Source: Parvibaculaceae bacterium Mf 1.05b.01
Lineage (GTDB): Bacteria > Pseudomonadota > Alphaproteobacteria > Parvibaculales > Parvibaculaceae
Direction: 5' to 3'
Length of the DNA: 64,000 nt
Assembly: GCA_000509225.1 (NCBI GenBank)
Contig: BAOK01000001.1
Span: forward strand, 248,001-312,000
Positions 25,492 through 34,658 of this stretch are shown one piece after another. The stretch's first letter is position 1. Each line of letters begins with the position of its first letter. Both the position numbers and the translations under genes were made by a program. Under the pieces are notes generated by a model that worked only from the letters and a program-made list of their open reading frames with translations, did not search any database and was not told where the DNA came from.

Positions 25492-27012
25492 ATGTCTGTT
25501 ATGTCTTTTTTGCGTGGGAAAGTCGGATCATTTAGCTCTGTCGGCGCGGGGCAGAATGCTTTACTCGATGCGCTCGATAAGTCGCAAGCCGTCATCCAGT
25601 TTAAGCCTGATGGCACGATCATCACCGCCAATGAGAATTTTCTGGGTGCCATCGGCTATTCGCTGGACGAAATCCAAGGCAAGCACCACAGCATGTTCGT
25701 GGAGCCGACCTATGGAAAAAGCGCTGCCTATAAGAAGTTTTGGCAAAAATTGGCGGCCGGTGAGTATCAGGCTGCCGAGTTCAAACGGATTGCCAAAGGG
25801 GGCAGGGAGATTTGGATCCAAGCGTCCTACAATCCTGTTTTGAATGCAGCAGGCAAGGTTGTCAAAGTTGTAAAATATGCCACTGACATCACGGCGCAGA
25901 CTTTGAAAAACGCTGATTATTCTGGTCAGCTTGAAGCGATTTCCAAGTCGCAGGCGGTGATTGAGTTTGAACTGGATGGTACGATCATTACCGCCAACTC
26001 CAATTTTCTGGGCGCTGTTGGTTACACGCTCGAAGAAATCCAAGGCAAGCATCACCGCATGTTTGTCTATCCGGAGTATGCGGCCAGCCCAGAATACAAG
26101 AATTTCTGGGATCAGTTGGGGAAGGGTGAATACCAAGCTGCAGAATATAAGCGGCTTGCCAAAGGTGGCAAAGAGATCTGGATACAGGCATCCTACAATC
26201 CAATTATGGACCCTAGTGGCAAGCCTTTCAAAGTCGTGAAATATGCCACTGACATCACGGCGCAGATTCATGCTCAGCAAGAGGCGAAGCGCGTTGGCGC
26301 GTTGGTTGATGAGAATCTTGAGAAAATTATGAGTGCTGTTGGTCGGGCGAATGACCAGTCTTCAACAGCTGCAGCCGCGTCGGGTGAAACAGCCCATATG
26401 GTTCAAACTGTTGCCTCTGCTGCAGAAGAATTCGAAGCATCAGCGCGCGAGATCGCCCAGAGCATGATGACATCGAAAACAGAAGTTGAACGCGTAACCG
26501 ATGAGGCTCTTAAGGCTGATGAGTCGACGCAGAAGCTCACTGATGCCGCGGAAGCGATGGGCAATATTGTTCAGATGATCCAGGATATTGCTGGCCAGAT
26601 TAATTTGCTCGCGCTGAACGCCACGATCGAGTCTGCCCGTGCAGGCGAGGCAGGCAAAGGCTTCGCGGTTGTTGCCTCAGAAGTGAAATCGCTCGCCAAT
26701 CAGGTTGCGAAAGCGACGGATGACATTAGCGGCGAAATCAGTGGCATGCAGACCATTGCCGAAGAGGTTGTGGGTCGCTTGTCAGGCATCAAGGATGCTG
26801 TTGATGCAGTGGAAACCAGTGTGACGACGGCTGCCGGTGCAGTTGAGGAGCAGACAGCGTCTACTCGGGAAATGAGCTCAAACATGCAGTCGGTGTCGAC
26901 GGCGGTGAGCGATGTAAATGAAAGCCTGAGTGCCATTGCCGAAGCAGTGGAAGAGTCCAACCAGTTCGCTTCTGAGGGAACAGCGCTCTATCGCAGTCTT
27001 CAGGTGTCGTAG
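25492..27012 (+). CDS. Soluble methyl-accepting chemotaxis protein with two PAS domains
   Basis: A 506-residue cytoplasmic chemoreceptor without membrane helices. Two tandem PAS domains (about residues 27-135 and 148-257) are very similar to each other, each ending in [11 protein letters not shown] coiled-coil signalling domain follows, with the MCP hairpin tip around [30 protein letters not shown]. Such PAS receptors usually bind haem or flavin and sense oxygen or redox state. No CheR-tethering pentapeptide at the C-terminus. ATG 25492 with AAGGGGTGG upstream is preferred to GTG 25468. Confidence 0.92.
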   Translation: MSVMSFLRGKVGSFSSVGAGQNALLDALDKSQAVIQFKPDGTIITANENFLGAIGYSLDEIQGKHHSMFVEPTYGKSAAYKKFWQKLAAGEYQAAEFKRIAKGGREIWIQASYNPVLNAAGKVVKVVKYATDITAQTLKNADYSGQLEAISKSQAVIEFELDGTIITANSNFLGAVGYTLEEIQGKHHRMFVYPEYAASPEYKNFWDQLGKGEYQAAEYKRLAKGGKEIWIQASYNPIMDPSGKPFKVVKYATDITAQIHAQQEAKRVGALVDENLEKIMSAVGRANDQSSTAAAASGETAHMVQTVASAAEEFEASAREIAQSMMTSKTEVERVTDEALKADESTQKLTDAAEAMGNIVQMIQDIAGQINLLALNATIESARAGEAGKGFAVVASEVKSLANQVAKATDDISGEISGMQTIAEEVVGRLSGIKDAVDAVETSVTTAAGAVEEQTASTREMSSNMQSVSTAVSDVNESLSAIAEAVEESNQFASEGTALYRSLQVS

Positions 27013-27068
27013 GTAATTTGGCGCCGTATCCAGATGGTTTTTCACCGAAGGCCTAACCTTGGGTAACT

Positions 27069-27761
27069 TCAGGAGGCCTTAGCGAACCAGTCCAGTGTCC
27101 GCGATAGTGCGAGGTCAGCAGCCTCTTTGGAATAGTGTTCTCGACGGTCTGAATTGAAGCCGTGATCCGCGTCGTAGATGTGCACGGTGATGTCTGGACG
27201 CTTTTCTTTGAACCCACGCACCCAATCGATGGGGATCGAGGCATCCTTGTCGCCAAAATGAAGCATGGTGGGGACAGACGGTGTCTCGCCTTCCATATCC
27301 ATGATCAGGCGGCCGTAATAGCCGACGGCGGATGTGAGCCCGGTGCAGCGACAGGCTGCCAGCCAGGCCATAGATCCGCCATAGCAATATCCAGTGACAT
27401 GAATGGTGTCGGTGCCTTGTGCTTTCAGGAAGTCGATGGCTGCTTGAATATCGCCCTGGGCGTTGGGCCCACCAAACTTCTGTGCCAGTTCGATGGAGCG
27501 TTGAAAACCCTCGCCGGTATAGTCTGACTGCCAGCCTTTTTCGCCACGGTCATACATGGATGGCGCGATGACAGTGAAGCCGCGCTCGGCATAGCCGTCG
27601 CAGAGTTCTTTGATGTGATCTGTGACGCCAAAGATTTCCTGAATGAGAACGAGGCCCTGTCCATTTGGTGATGTGCCTGCGTCCTGTGGTGTCACGAGAT
27701 AGGCGCCGAGTGTAAAACCCTGGTCACCCTTCAACTCAATCATCTTGCCCTTGCGGCTCAT
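27069..27761 (-). CDS. Dienelactone hydrolase family protein
   Basis: Alpha/beta hydrolase of 230 residues in the dienelactone hydrolase family. The Cys-Asp-His triad is visible as GYCYGGSM, FGDKDASIP and DADHGFN. The substrate may be a lactone or another ester; the family is broad. Its start overlaps the stop of the upstream MaoC gene by four bases, so it is co-transcribed with the two MaoC genes. Confidence 0.88.
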   Translation of the reverse strand: MSRKGKMIELKGDQGFTLGAYLVTPQDAGTSPNGQGLVLIQEIFGVTDHIKELCDGYAERGFTVIAPSMYDRGEKGWQSDYTGEGFQRSIELAQKFGGPNAQGDIQAAIDFLKAQGTDTIHVTGYCYGGSMAWLAACRCTGLTSAVGYYGRLIMDMEGETPSVPTMLHFGDKDASIPIDWVRGFKEKRPDITVHIYDADHGFNSDRREHYSKEAADLALSRTLDWFAKAS

Positions 27762-28267
27762 GGGGATGTCTCCTCGGGTGAATAGGGATCACGGCGCTCG
27801 ATCAGACCCTGGCCGATGAAGGAAAAAACCAACTCGCCGTCCTGATTGAAGCCTTCGTTCATGCTGCGAATGATGCCCCGGTTGGGTCGGCTCTTGAGGT
27901 CCACTTTCTCGATGGTCGTGGTGCGGTAGGAGATTGTGTCTTCTGCACGCACCGGCTTGATCCATTTGAGATCGAAGAAACCAGGGGAGGGGCCGCCTTG
28001 CGGTGCTTGCCGGCCATCGGGCGCTGGTTTGCTTTCCTCATTAGGGGCGGTTTCACGGGCTGCGATCATGAGTTTCATCCAGACAGCAGCGATATGCCAG
28101 CCGGCGGCAACAAGGCCTCCAAAGTGGGAGTGCTTAGCGGCCTCCGGGTCTGTATGAAAGGGCTGGGGATCATACTTTTTGGCAAAACGAATAATGTCAT
28201 CGCTGGTGAAGGTGTGGCTGCCCAGATCAATCTCGCGCCCGATTTCAATATCTTCAAACCAGGCCAT
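27758..28267 (-). CDS. MaoC-like hotdog dehydratase
   Basis: A 169-residue hotdog-fold protein of the MaoC/(R)-enoyl-CoA hydratase group. The hydratase motif is seen as FAKKYDPQPFHTDPEAAKHSHFGGLVAAGWH, shown here in full only as its core DPQPFH and GLVAAGWH. Overlaps its neighbours on both sides (1 bp upstream, 4 bp downstream). With the next gene it forms a pair that may act as a heterodimer. Specific acyl-CoA substrate unknown. Confidence 0.85.
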   Translation of the reverse strand: MAWFEDIEIGREIDLGSHTFTSDDIIRFAKKYDPQPFHTDPEAAKHSHFGGLVAAGWHIAAVWMKLMIAARETAPNEESKPAPDGRQAPQGGPSPGFFDLKWIKPVRAEDTISYRTTTIEKVDLKSRPNRGIIRSMNEGFNQDGELVFSFIGQGLIERRDPYSPEETSP

Positions 28268-28740
28268 CAGTTCGTCTCCGATGCAGCATCGGCGATGGGA
28301 CGGCGTCCCATCATCAACCAGCTTTCGGTGGTCATGATCGTCTCGCCTGCCTGGTTGGTCATTTCCCAGGTCCAGTTAGTGAGGCCCATGGCGGGGCGGC
28401 TTTCGGATGGACGCGCATTGATGCAGCTCACGGTCACTTTGACGGTCTCGCCTGCATAGAGGGGGCGGCGCCAACGGCATTCCTTGATGCCTGGTGAGCC
28501 TTGCGTTGCAGCTTTTATATGGAAGCTGTCATAGACAAGACGCATGGCGATGGCGCAGCTGTGCCAACCGCTGGCGCAGAGGCCTCCAAGGATCGAGTCT
28601 TTCGCTGCTTCCTCATCAAGGTGGAAAGGCTGAGGGTCGTATTCACTGGCGAATTCGACGATTTCTTCTTTTGAGATGGTGCGCTCAGCTGTTGTGAACG
28701 AATGTCCAACCGGCACATCTTCCCAATAGATCATCCTCAA
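28267..28740 (-). CDS. MaoC-like hotdog dehydratase (partner)
   Basis: A 157-residue MaoC-family protein related to the gene downstream: DPQPFH and GLCASGWH occupy the same positions as DPQPFH and GLVAAGWH there. The name MaoC comes from domain similarity; activity is likely hydration of enoyl-CoA. First gene of a MaoC-MaoC-dienelactone hydrolase operon lying 5 bp after ychF, so it could also be part of the ychF transcript. Confidence 0.85.
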   Translation of the reverse strand: MRMIYWEDVPVGHSFTTAERTISKEEIVEFASEYDPQPFHLDEEAAKDSILGGLCASGWHSCAIAMRLVYDSFHIKAATQGSPGIKECRWRRPLYAGETVKVTVSCINARPSESRPAMGLTNWTWEMTNQAGETIMTTESWLMMGRRPIADAASETN

Positions 28741-28745
28741 CCTCC

Positions 28746-29843
28746 CTATTTGTTGAACCGGAAATGCATGACGTCGCCGTCTGCTACCAGATATTCTTTT
28801 CCCTCAAGGCGCATCTTGCCGGCGTCCTTGGCAGCGGTTTCGCCTCCCAAACCTACGAAATCATCATAGGCGATGGTCTCTGCGCGAATGAAGCCTGCTT
28901 CAAAATCTGTGTGGATTACGCCGGCTGCAGCTGGCGCCAAAGTGCCTTCTGTGATTGTCCAGGCACGTGTCTCTTTCGGCCCGCAGGTGAAATAGGTGAT
29001 GAGGTGGAGGAGGTCGTAGCCTGCGCGGATCAGACGGTCGAGGCCCGCTTCTGCAAGACCCAGTTCTTCGAGATAGTCTGTGCGCTCTTCTGCATCCAAT
29101 TGCGCCAGCTCTTCCTCAATCTTTGCGGAGATGACGACGGCCACTGCGCCTTCTTCAGCGGCCCGTGCTTCAACGGTTTTGGAAAATTCATTGCCGGTGC
29201 CAGCGGACTCTTCTTCCACATTGCAGACATAGAGCACAGGTTTTGACGTCAGGAGATTGAGGCCGCGGAAGGCTTTCTCTTCATCTTCGGTGCGCTCTGT
29301 AAAACGTGCCGGTTTTCCTTCGCGCAGTTGCACAAGGGCCCGCTCAATGAGATTGATGGCCTCTTTGGCATCTTTGTCCTGGCTCTTCGCTTTCTTTTCT
29401 AGCGCAGGCAGGCGCTTCTCCAGGCTTTCCATGTCCGCAAGCATGAGCTCGGTTTCGACGATCTCTGCATCGGCGAGAGGATCGATCCGGCCCTCCACAT
29501 GGGTGACGTCGCCGTCTTCGAAACAGCGCAGCACATAGGCAATGGCGTCTACTTCGCGGATGTTTGCGAGAAACTGATTGCCTAGGCCTTCTCCTTTGGA
29601 GGCGCCTTTTACAAGGCCTGCAATGTCCACAAAGGTAAGGCGGGTCGGGATAATCTCTTTTGATTCAGCGATGCTCGCCAGGCTATCGAGGCGGGTGTCC
29701 GGGACGGCGACTTCGCCGACATTGGGTTCGATCGTACAGAAGGGGTAGTTCGCTGCCTGGGCTGACGCTGTCTGTGTGAGCGCGTTAAACAAGGTCGATT
29801 TGCCGACGTTAGGCAGGCCTACAATGCCGCATTTAAACCCCAT
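28746..29843 (-). CDS. ychF: Redox-regulated ATPase/GTPase YchF
   Basis: OBG-family P-loop NTPase (365 residues). G1 is [12 protein letters not shown], switch and G3 region [12 protein letters not shown], and the family's N-K-x-D equivalent is the altered YVCNVEE seen in YchF, which prefers ATP. The C-terminal TGS domain ends with [14 protein letters not shown]. It binds ribosomes. The start overlaps the end of pth by 11 bp, a coupling common in bacteria. Confidence 0.96.
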   Translation of the reverse strand: MGFKCGIVGLPNVGKSTLFNALTQTASAQAANYPFCTIEPNVGEVAVPDTRLDSLASIAESKEIIPTRLTFVDIAGLVKGASKGEGLGNQFLANIREVDAIAYVLRCFEDGDVTHVEGRIDPLADAEIVETELMLADMESLEKRLPALEKKAKSQDKDAKEAINLIERALVQLREGKPARFTERTEDEEKAFRGLNLLTSKPVLYVCNVEEESAGTGNEFSKTVEARAAEEGAVAVVISAKIEEELAQLDAEERTDYLEELGLAEAGLDRLIRAGYDLLHLITYFTCGPKETRAWTITEGTLAPAAAGVIHTDFEAGFIRAETIAYDDFVGLGGETAAKDAGKMRLEGKEYLVADGDVMHFRFNK

Positions 29844-30528
29844 CGGGTGTGTCCTTTTGTTTTGCTTGGCCCGCCTGTTTGTCAGACTCTGTCTGCTTCT
29901 CAGGCCGGGCCTGTTTCTCAGGCCGGGCCTGTTTCTCAGGTTTGGGCTGTTTTTGTTGGGGCGGGTTCAAAATCAGATGAACCCTGTTGGCAAAGCTAGA
30001 ATCTTTGTTCCGTGCCAGAAGCGGGGCGGCTTCCGCTATCGCGTCGAGAAGGGGCTCCAGCCAGGCTTTGTCGGCCTTGGCGAAATCACCGAGTACATGA
30101 CCGCTGACGCGGGCGCGGTCACCCGGATGGCCAATGCCGATCCGCAACCGTCTAAAGTCAGGCCCAATATGCGAAGCAATGGAGCGGATGCCATTGTTCC
30201 CCGCAGCACCACCGCCGGTTTTGATGCGTACTTTTGCCGCTGGTAGATCAAGCTCATCATGCATGACGACGACGTCTGACGGTTCGAGCTTGTAGAAGCG
30301 CATGGCTTCGCCAACGGCGCGACCGCTCTCATTCATATAGGTTTGTGGCTTGAGAATAAGTGCTTTGACGCCATCCAGGGTGCCTTCGCAGATAAGGCCC
30401 TGAAAGCGTTTTCGTTCCGGCGAAAAATTATGGCGGCGGATGATCTCATCCACCGCCATAAAGCCAATATTGTGGCGTTGACGGGCGTATTTTTCACCCG
30501 GATTGCCGAGGCCTACCAATAGGATCAT
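29833..30528 (-). CDS. pth: Peptidyl-tRNA hydrolase with repeat tail
   Basis: Pth (231 residues) releases tRNA from stalled peptidyl-tRNA. Active-site features are [19 protein letters not shown] with the catalytic His, [10 protein letters not shown] and HDELDLP. The core ends near residue 190; a low-complexity tail of about 40 residues rich in Lys, Gln, Pro and Glu follows, built on an ARPEKQ repeat. Such tails occur in some alphaproteobacterial Pth proteins. It overlaps ychF downstream and follows rplY closely. Confidence 0.96.
   Translation of the reverse strand: MILLVGLGNPGEKYARQRHNIGFMAVDEIIRRHNFSPERKRFQGLICEGTLDGVKALILKPQTYMNESGRAVGEAMRFYKLEPSDVVVMHDELDLPAAKVRIKTGGGAAGNNGIRSIASHIGPDFRRLRIGIGHPGDRARVSGHVLGDFAKADKAWLEPLLDAIAEAAPLLARNKDSSFANRVHLILNPPQQKQPKPEKQARPEKQARPEKQTESDKQAGQAKQKDTPDGV
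29890..29952 (-). repeat. 18-bp tandem repeat in the pth 3' end
   Basis: About three and a half copies of an 18-bp unit (core CTGTTTCTCAGGCCGGGC) within the pth tail. On the coding strand it yields ARPEKQ-type hexapeptides. The central two copies are identical, so copy number may vary between strains. Confidence 0.85.
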
Positions 30529-30561
30529 GTGACATGCTCCTTAAAGGCCAGAAGAGGCCGA

Positions 30562-31230
30562 TCAGCCTTCGCTGTCGCCGTTATCTTCGCCTTCACCTTC
30601 AGTTGCTGTTGCTTCGCCTTCTTCACCTTCGCCTTCTTCCGCTTCCTGTTCTTCAGAGACAAGAGCTGCAGGTGCGGCAATGGTGGCAACCGTGAAGTCA
30701 CGGTCGGTGATGACGGGTGTGACGCCTTCAGGCAGTGTGATCGCAGAAATGTGGATCGAGTCGCCAATGTCCGTGCCGGTCAGATCAACGTCGATCGATT
30801 CTGGGATCGATTCAGCTGGGCAATTCAGTTCGACTTCGTAGCGGACGACGTTCAGAATGCCGCCCCGCTTGATGCCTGGAGATTCTTCGTCGTTGAGGAA
30901 GTTAACTGACACTTCAACAGCAATTTTCGCACCTTTACCAAGACGCAGGAAATCAACGTGGGTCACGAAATCCTTGACGGGGTCGAGCTGCACATCGCGT
31001 GGAATAACCCGCTGCGTTTTGCCGTCGACCTCCAGGTCGAGCAGGGCGCTCATGAAGGAGCCCCTGTTCCACAGCTTTGTCACTTCATTGTGTGAGAGCG
31101 AAATCAGGTCAGGGGACTTTTTGTCACCATAAACCACTGCTGGAACACGTCCCTCGCGACGAAGTGCCCGGGCGACCCCCTTGCCGGCCCGGTCTCGTGC
31201 TTGGGCCGTAAGTTGAGTATTTTCGGCCAT
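30562..31230 (-). CDS. rplY: 50S ribosomal protein L25 (general stress protein Ctc form)
   Basis: Long-form L25/TL5/Ctc protein of 222 residues that binds 5S rRNA. The N-terminal L25 domain begins LTAQARDRAGKGVARALRREGRVPAVVYG, given here by its core GKGVARALRREG, and the TL5 domain (NVVRYEVELNCPAESIPE) follows. The acidic tail is rich in Glu, Gly and Asp. A GGAG Shine-Dalgarno lies directly after a terminator-like hairpin. It is followed by pth. Confidence 0.95.
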   Translation of the reverse strand: MAENTQLTAQARDRAGKGVARALRREGRVPAVVYGDKKSPDLISLSHNEVTKLWNRGSFMSALLDLEVDGKTQRVIPRDVQLDPVKDFVTHVDFLRLGKGAKIAVEVSVNFLNDEESPGIKRGGILNVVRYEVELNCPAESIPESIDVDLTGTDIGDSIHISAITLPEGVTPVITDRDFTVATIAAPAALVSEEQEAEEGEGEEGEATATEGEGEDNGDSEG

Positions 31231-31242
31231 TGCAAATTCTCC

Positions 31243-31267
31243 AATAAAAACAGGGCCCTAAGGCCCT
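31243..31267 (-). terminator. Terminator-like hairpin in the rplY leader
   Basis: Read on the minus strand: AGGGCC, loop TTAG, GGCCCT, then G and TTTTTATT, a six-bp stem with U-tract. The tract abuts the rplY Shine-Dalgarno (GGAG), and the ATG is only 12-20 bp on. It either ends prs transcription or acts as an attenuator in the rplY leader. Confidence 0.7.
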
Positions 31268-31379
31268 AATGAGGCGTCGCAAGTCTCCTCCAGGGGTGTG
31301 GAAGTGCGATCGGTTGGCGTGATAGCGCAGAAACCCCCATAAAACAACACCTTAGTAACAGGCGCTGGGAGGTTCAGTC

Positions 31380-32315
31380 TCAGTCGAAGAGGCTGGAAAC
31401 CGAGCGGCTTTCGGCGGTCCGGCGCATTGCCTCACCCACTAGAGGGGCAATCGAGGTGGTGCGGATGTTGTGGCTCACGCGGACGGCCTCAGTTGCCTGG
31501 ATCGTGTCGGTGATGACCAGCTCTTTCAGCTGTGAGGCCGTCACACGGGCGACAGCGCCCCCTGAAAGCACGCCATGGGTCACATAGGCAGACACCTCGG
31601 TCGCGCCCTGAGCGAGCAACGCCTCGGCGGCATTGCAGAGCGTGCCAGCGGAATCGACGATATCGTCGACCAGGATGCAAGGGCGCCCACTCACGTCCCC
31701 AATAATGTTCATGACTTCCGATTCTCCGGCCCGTTCGCGCCGTTTGTCGACAATCGCGAGATCTGCATTCAGCCGTTTGGCGAGGGCACGGGCGCGAACG
31801 ACGCCGCCAACGTCAGGAGAGATAATCATCAGATTATCCGCGCCCTCATAATTCTCCTGAATATCCCGGGTCATGACAGGGGCAGCGAAGAGATTGTCTG
31901 TTGGAATATCGAAGAAACCCTGGATCTGTCCGGCGTGGAGATCAACAGTGAGAACGCGGTCGGCACCGGCAGTCGCCACCATGTTGGCGACCAGTTTGGC
32001 CGAGATCGGCGTTCTGGGGCCTGGTTTGCGATCCTGCCGGGCATAGCCGAAATAGGGCATGACAGCGGTGATCCGATTGGCAGATGCCCGTTTCAGCGCA
32101 TCAATGATGATGAGGGTTTCCATCAGATGGTCGTTGGCCGGGAAAGAGGTGGATTGGATGACGAAAACATCCTCACCGCGCACGTTTTCCTGAATTTCAA
32201 CGAAGACTTCCATGTCGGCGAAGCGGCGAACGACCGATTTCGTCAGGGGAAGGTTGAGATAGGCGGCAATGGATTCGGCAAGTGCCCTGTTTGAATTGCC
32301 TGCGACCAGTTTCAT
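31380..32315 (-). CDS. prs: Ribose-phosphate pyrophosphokinase
   Basis: PRPP synthase (311 residues) transfers pyrophosphate from ATP to ribose-5-phosphate. Visible signatures are the flexible loop [23 protein letters not shown], the PRPP-binding [12 protein letters not shown] and KRRERAGES. Length is normal. It supplies PRPP for nucleotide synthesis and for Apt. A terminator-like hairpin separates it from rplY. Confidence 0.97.
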   Translation of the reverse strand: MKLVAGNSNRALAESIAAYLNLPLTKSVVRRFADMEVFVEIQENVRGEDVFVIQSTSFPANDHLMETLIIIDALKRASANRITAVMPYFGYARQDRKPGPRTPISAKLVANMVATAGADRVLTVDLHAGQIQGFFDIPTDNLFAAPVMTRDIQENYEGADNLMIISPDVGGVVRARALAKRLNADLAIVDKRRERAGESEVMNIIGDVSGRPCILVDDIVDSAGTLCNAAEALLAQGATEVSAYVTHGVLSGGAVARVTASQLKELVITDTIQATEAVRVSHNIRTTSIAPLVGEAMRRTAESRSVSSLFD

Positions 32316-32474
32316 CTGTTTTCCCCTGTTGTGAGCCCTTTATTGGACGCACGCTCGAAATGATGTTTGCGGAACCCGTGCTGCATCTGGCGGGGTTGTA
32401 TCAAGGCTCGTTGTCGCCTGTAAACCGCACACCCGTGTCCTTGTGGCAACAATCTCAATCTGGCTCATTTTGTT

Positions 32475-33764
32475 TCACGCTGGCGGTGTTCGGTGATTGA
32501 TGAGCTGCAATATTCCGGTTGCGGCGGCGGTGCCGGCAGCCGTCGCAATATTGCCCCAGGCGCCTGCCAATGCGTCTTCATCGACTTGGTTGGACTGGGT
32601 GATGAGCCCCAGCGGGGTTCCCTCTTTCGTGGTCACCGTCCATTCAATATTGACACTAATGGTGCCAGGAGGGGTGCCCCCATGGGCCGGTTCCAGAGCA
32701 ACATTGCCAATCACTCTGAATGCCTGCTGTTGTTCGGTTTTATAGTCGGCTTTCACCAGAGCTTCTTGAACGGCGGCAGCAAGGGACAGTCGGCCATCAC
32801 CGGGCGAGGTTCCGACTGCAACGTCAAACAATGTACGAGTCCCGTTGCTGGTGCGTTGGGGCTCCTGGCTCGGCTGCGCGGCCAATGTCGGCGCCAAAGT
32901 GGCTACAGGCGATGCCAGGTCTTCGCTTTCTCGGCGTGGCAGGCCCTGTGTTTGGACTGCTTGTGGCGGCGGTGCTGTGACTGCAGTGGCGATGCCCAAA
33001 GTCGCATCGCGTGCGGCGATCCCGGTGAGATCCGGTAGCGCGTTGTTTGGCTGTCTTGCTTGCAGGAGGGAGGGGGTCGCAAGGTCGATGTTTGGGGATG
33101 TATCCGTGCTTTGGCCGCCTTGAGCCTCCGTGGGTTCTGCATCCTCAATGCTGGCGGTTGTTAGCGATACATCACTGTCGGGGCTCGCGCCCAAGGTTTG
33201 ATCGGATACCCATCCGGCAAGCTCCAGCGCGGCCGTGTCCGCTATCGCCTCAAGGGTTGCTTCATCCACCACGGCCCAGGGATCATAAAAAGTTGGGTCG
33301 GCGGAGTTGCGCCGCTGGATGACGACATCGTCGATCATGCGCTTAACGCGTTTTCCGTCTGGCCCAATAACCTCCCAAACCACAACGACAGCAGTGCCGT
33401 TCCGTGAGGCGCCGGCCCTTACCACGCCTTTGACTGTGTATTCGGGTACCGTTCCTGTACGGGCGAGGGTCAGTTGATTGGCAATGCTCGCTTCCTGGAA
33501 CCGCGCCAATAGTTGGCTTGCCAACTCATCTGGAAGACCGGCGGGCAGCTGGATAAACACGCCGCGTCGCTGAAGGCCCTGGACTGATCCGGTGATGAGG
33601 GATGTGTCGGAGGGTGCGTTTAGCCCCAGCGCACTTGGGTCGGGCTTGTCTTCGCCGCAGGACGAGAGAATAAGCACGCTCGTGAGACAAACGCCCAGCG
33701 CCCATGTTGTGCGCTTGCTACAGCTCTTTTGCTGCATGACAGTCGCGGTCTCATTGTCGCTCAC
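32475..33764 (-). CDS. Predicted lipoprotein of unknown function
   Basis: A 429-residue predicted lipoprotein. The hydrophobic segment ends in a lipobox (ILSSC) near residue 36; an Asp does not follow at +2, so outer-membrane sorting is likely. Two similar alpha/beta segments (about residues 60-190 and 315-425) flank a Gln/Ser/Pro-rich linker of about 120 residues. Both include a strand pattern around VVWEVIGPDGKRV or NIEWTVTTKEGTPL, suggesting an internal duplication. A GTG start with GAGGGGA upstream is used; ATG 33737 is an alternative. I do not recognise the family. Confidence 0.7.
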   Translation of the reverse strand: MSDNETATVMQQKSCSKRTTWALGVCLTSVLILSSCGEDKPDPSALGLNAPSDTSLITGSVQGLQRRGVFIQLPAGLPDELASQLLARFQEASIANQLTLARTGTVPEYTVKGVVRAGASRNGTAVVVVWEVIGPDGKRVKRMIDDVVIQRRNSADPTFYDPWAVVDEATLEAIADTAALELAGWVSDQTLGASPDSDVSLTTASIEDAEPTEAQGGQSTDTSPNIDLATPSLLQARQPNNALPDLTGIAARDATLGIATAVTAPPPQAVQTQGLPRRESEDLASPVATLAPTLAAQPSQEPQRTSNGTRTLFDVAVGTSPGDGRLSLAAAVQEALVKADYKTEQQQAFRVIGNVALEPAHGGTPPGTISVNIEWTVTTKEGTPLGLITQSNQVDEDALAGAWGNIATAAGTAAATGILQLINHRTPPA

Positions 33765-33854
33765 GGCGCTGGCTTCCCCTCATATCGCTGATCTCATATT
33801 AGCGATTCGTTTCAGCTCAAGGGTAGCAAGGCCGCGGCTTCACACCAAAGTCTG

Positions 33855-34625
33855 TCATGGGTCGAGCAGAGCAATTGAGGAGATTTGTCGCCCATAGTCC
33901 GGTTCTCCCGCATGGGTTGTCCGCCTGAAGGAGAAGAATCGCTTGGCGTCGGCGTAAGTGCACAGGTTTGTGTTGTCGATCCGGTTGATGTCAAGCCCGT
34001 GAAGCCGGTCCGCCACAAAGCGGGGCAGATCAAACTGGAAGTGATTCTCGCGAGCGCTTTGAAGGAAATAGACGCTGTTGTCGGGGGTTTCAGCCACAAA
34101 CTGCTTCTGGAATTCCGGACCGACCTCATAGTTTGCTTGAGAGATTGTGGGGCCAATAGAACAGCTGATTTTCGCGCGGTCGGCGCCCAGCGATGTCATG
34201 GCATCGATAGTTGCTTCAAGGACGCCGCCGATCGCTCCTTTCCATCCGGCATGAGCGGCCCCTATGACACCTGCTTCTGGGTCAGCGAAGAGAACAGGTG
34301 TGCAATCTGCTGTCAGAATGCTGAGACCCAAGCCTCTGGCTGCTGTTACAAGCGCATCCCCCTCAGGTGCTGCGTCTGCCGCCCAGGGTTTGTCTGCCAC
34401 GATGACATTGGGAGAGTGAACCTGATAGACGGTGAGCAGATGATCACGGGAAACGCCCAGCTCGTCTGCGGTACGTCCGCGATTTTCGATCACGTTTGCT
34501 CGGAGGTCGTCAGACCCTAAGCCACAATTACGGCCTTCATAGATGCCCGATGAGGTGCCGCCCTCACGCGTGAAAAAGCCATGGGCAATGTTGGGGAACG
34601 CTGACAGGACGTCGGATTGTATCAA
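33855..34625 (-). CDS. pgeF: YfiH-family multicopper/purine nucleoside enzyme (PgeF)
   Basis: YfiH/PgeF family (256 residues), known as polyphenol oxidase or peptidoglycan-editing factor; several members cleave purine nucleosides. Metal and active-site motifs are GFFTREGG near the start, LTADCTPVLFAD, AAHAGWKGAIGGVLEATI with the diagnostic HAGW-KG, and SCSIGPTIS. The longest frame begins at GTG 34658, but TTG 34625 with GAGG six bases upstream matches the family N-terminus. It follows the methyltransferase gene in one operon with lgt. Confidence 0.88.
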   Translation of the reverse strand: MIQSDVLSAFPNIAHGFFTREGGTSSGIYEGRNCGLGSDDLRANVIENRGRTADELGVSRDHLLTVYQVHSPNVIVADKPWAADAAPEGDALVTAARGLGLSILTADCTPVLFADPEAGVIGAAHAGWKGAIGGVLEATIDAMTSLGADRAKISCSIGPTISQANYEVGPEFQKQFVAETPDNSVYFLQSARENHFQFDLPRFVADRLHGLDINRIDNTNLCTYADAKRFFSFRRTTHAGEPDYGRQISSIALLDP

Positions 34626-34658
34626 CGTAGACCTCGAATCTTTTGTGGTTCGCAGCAC

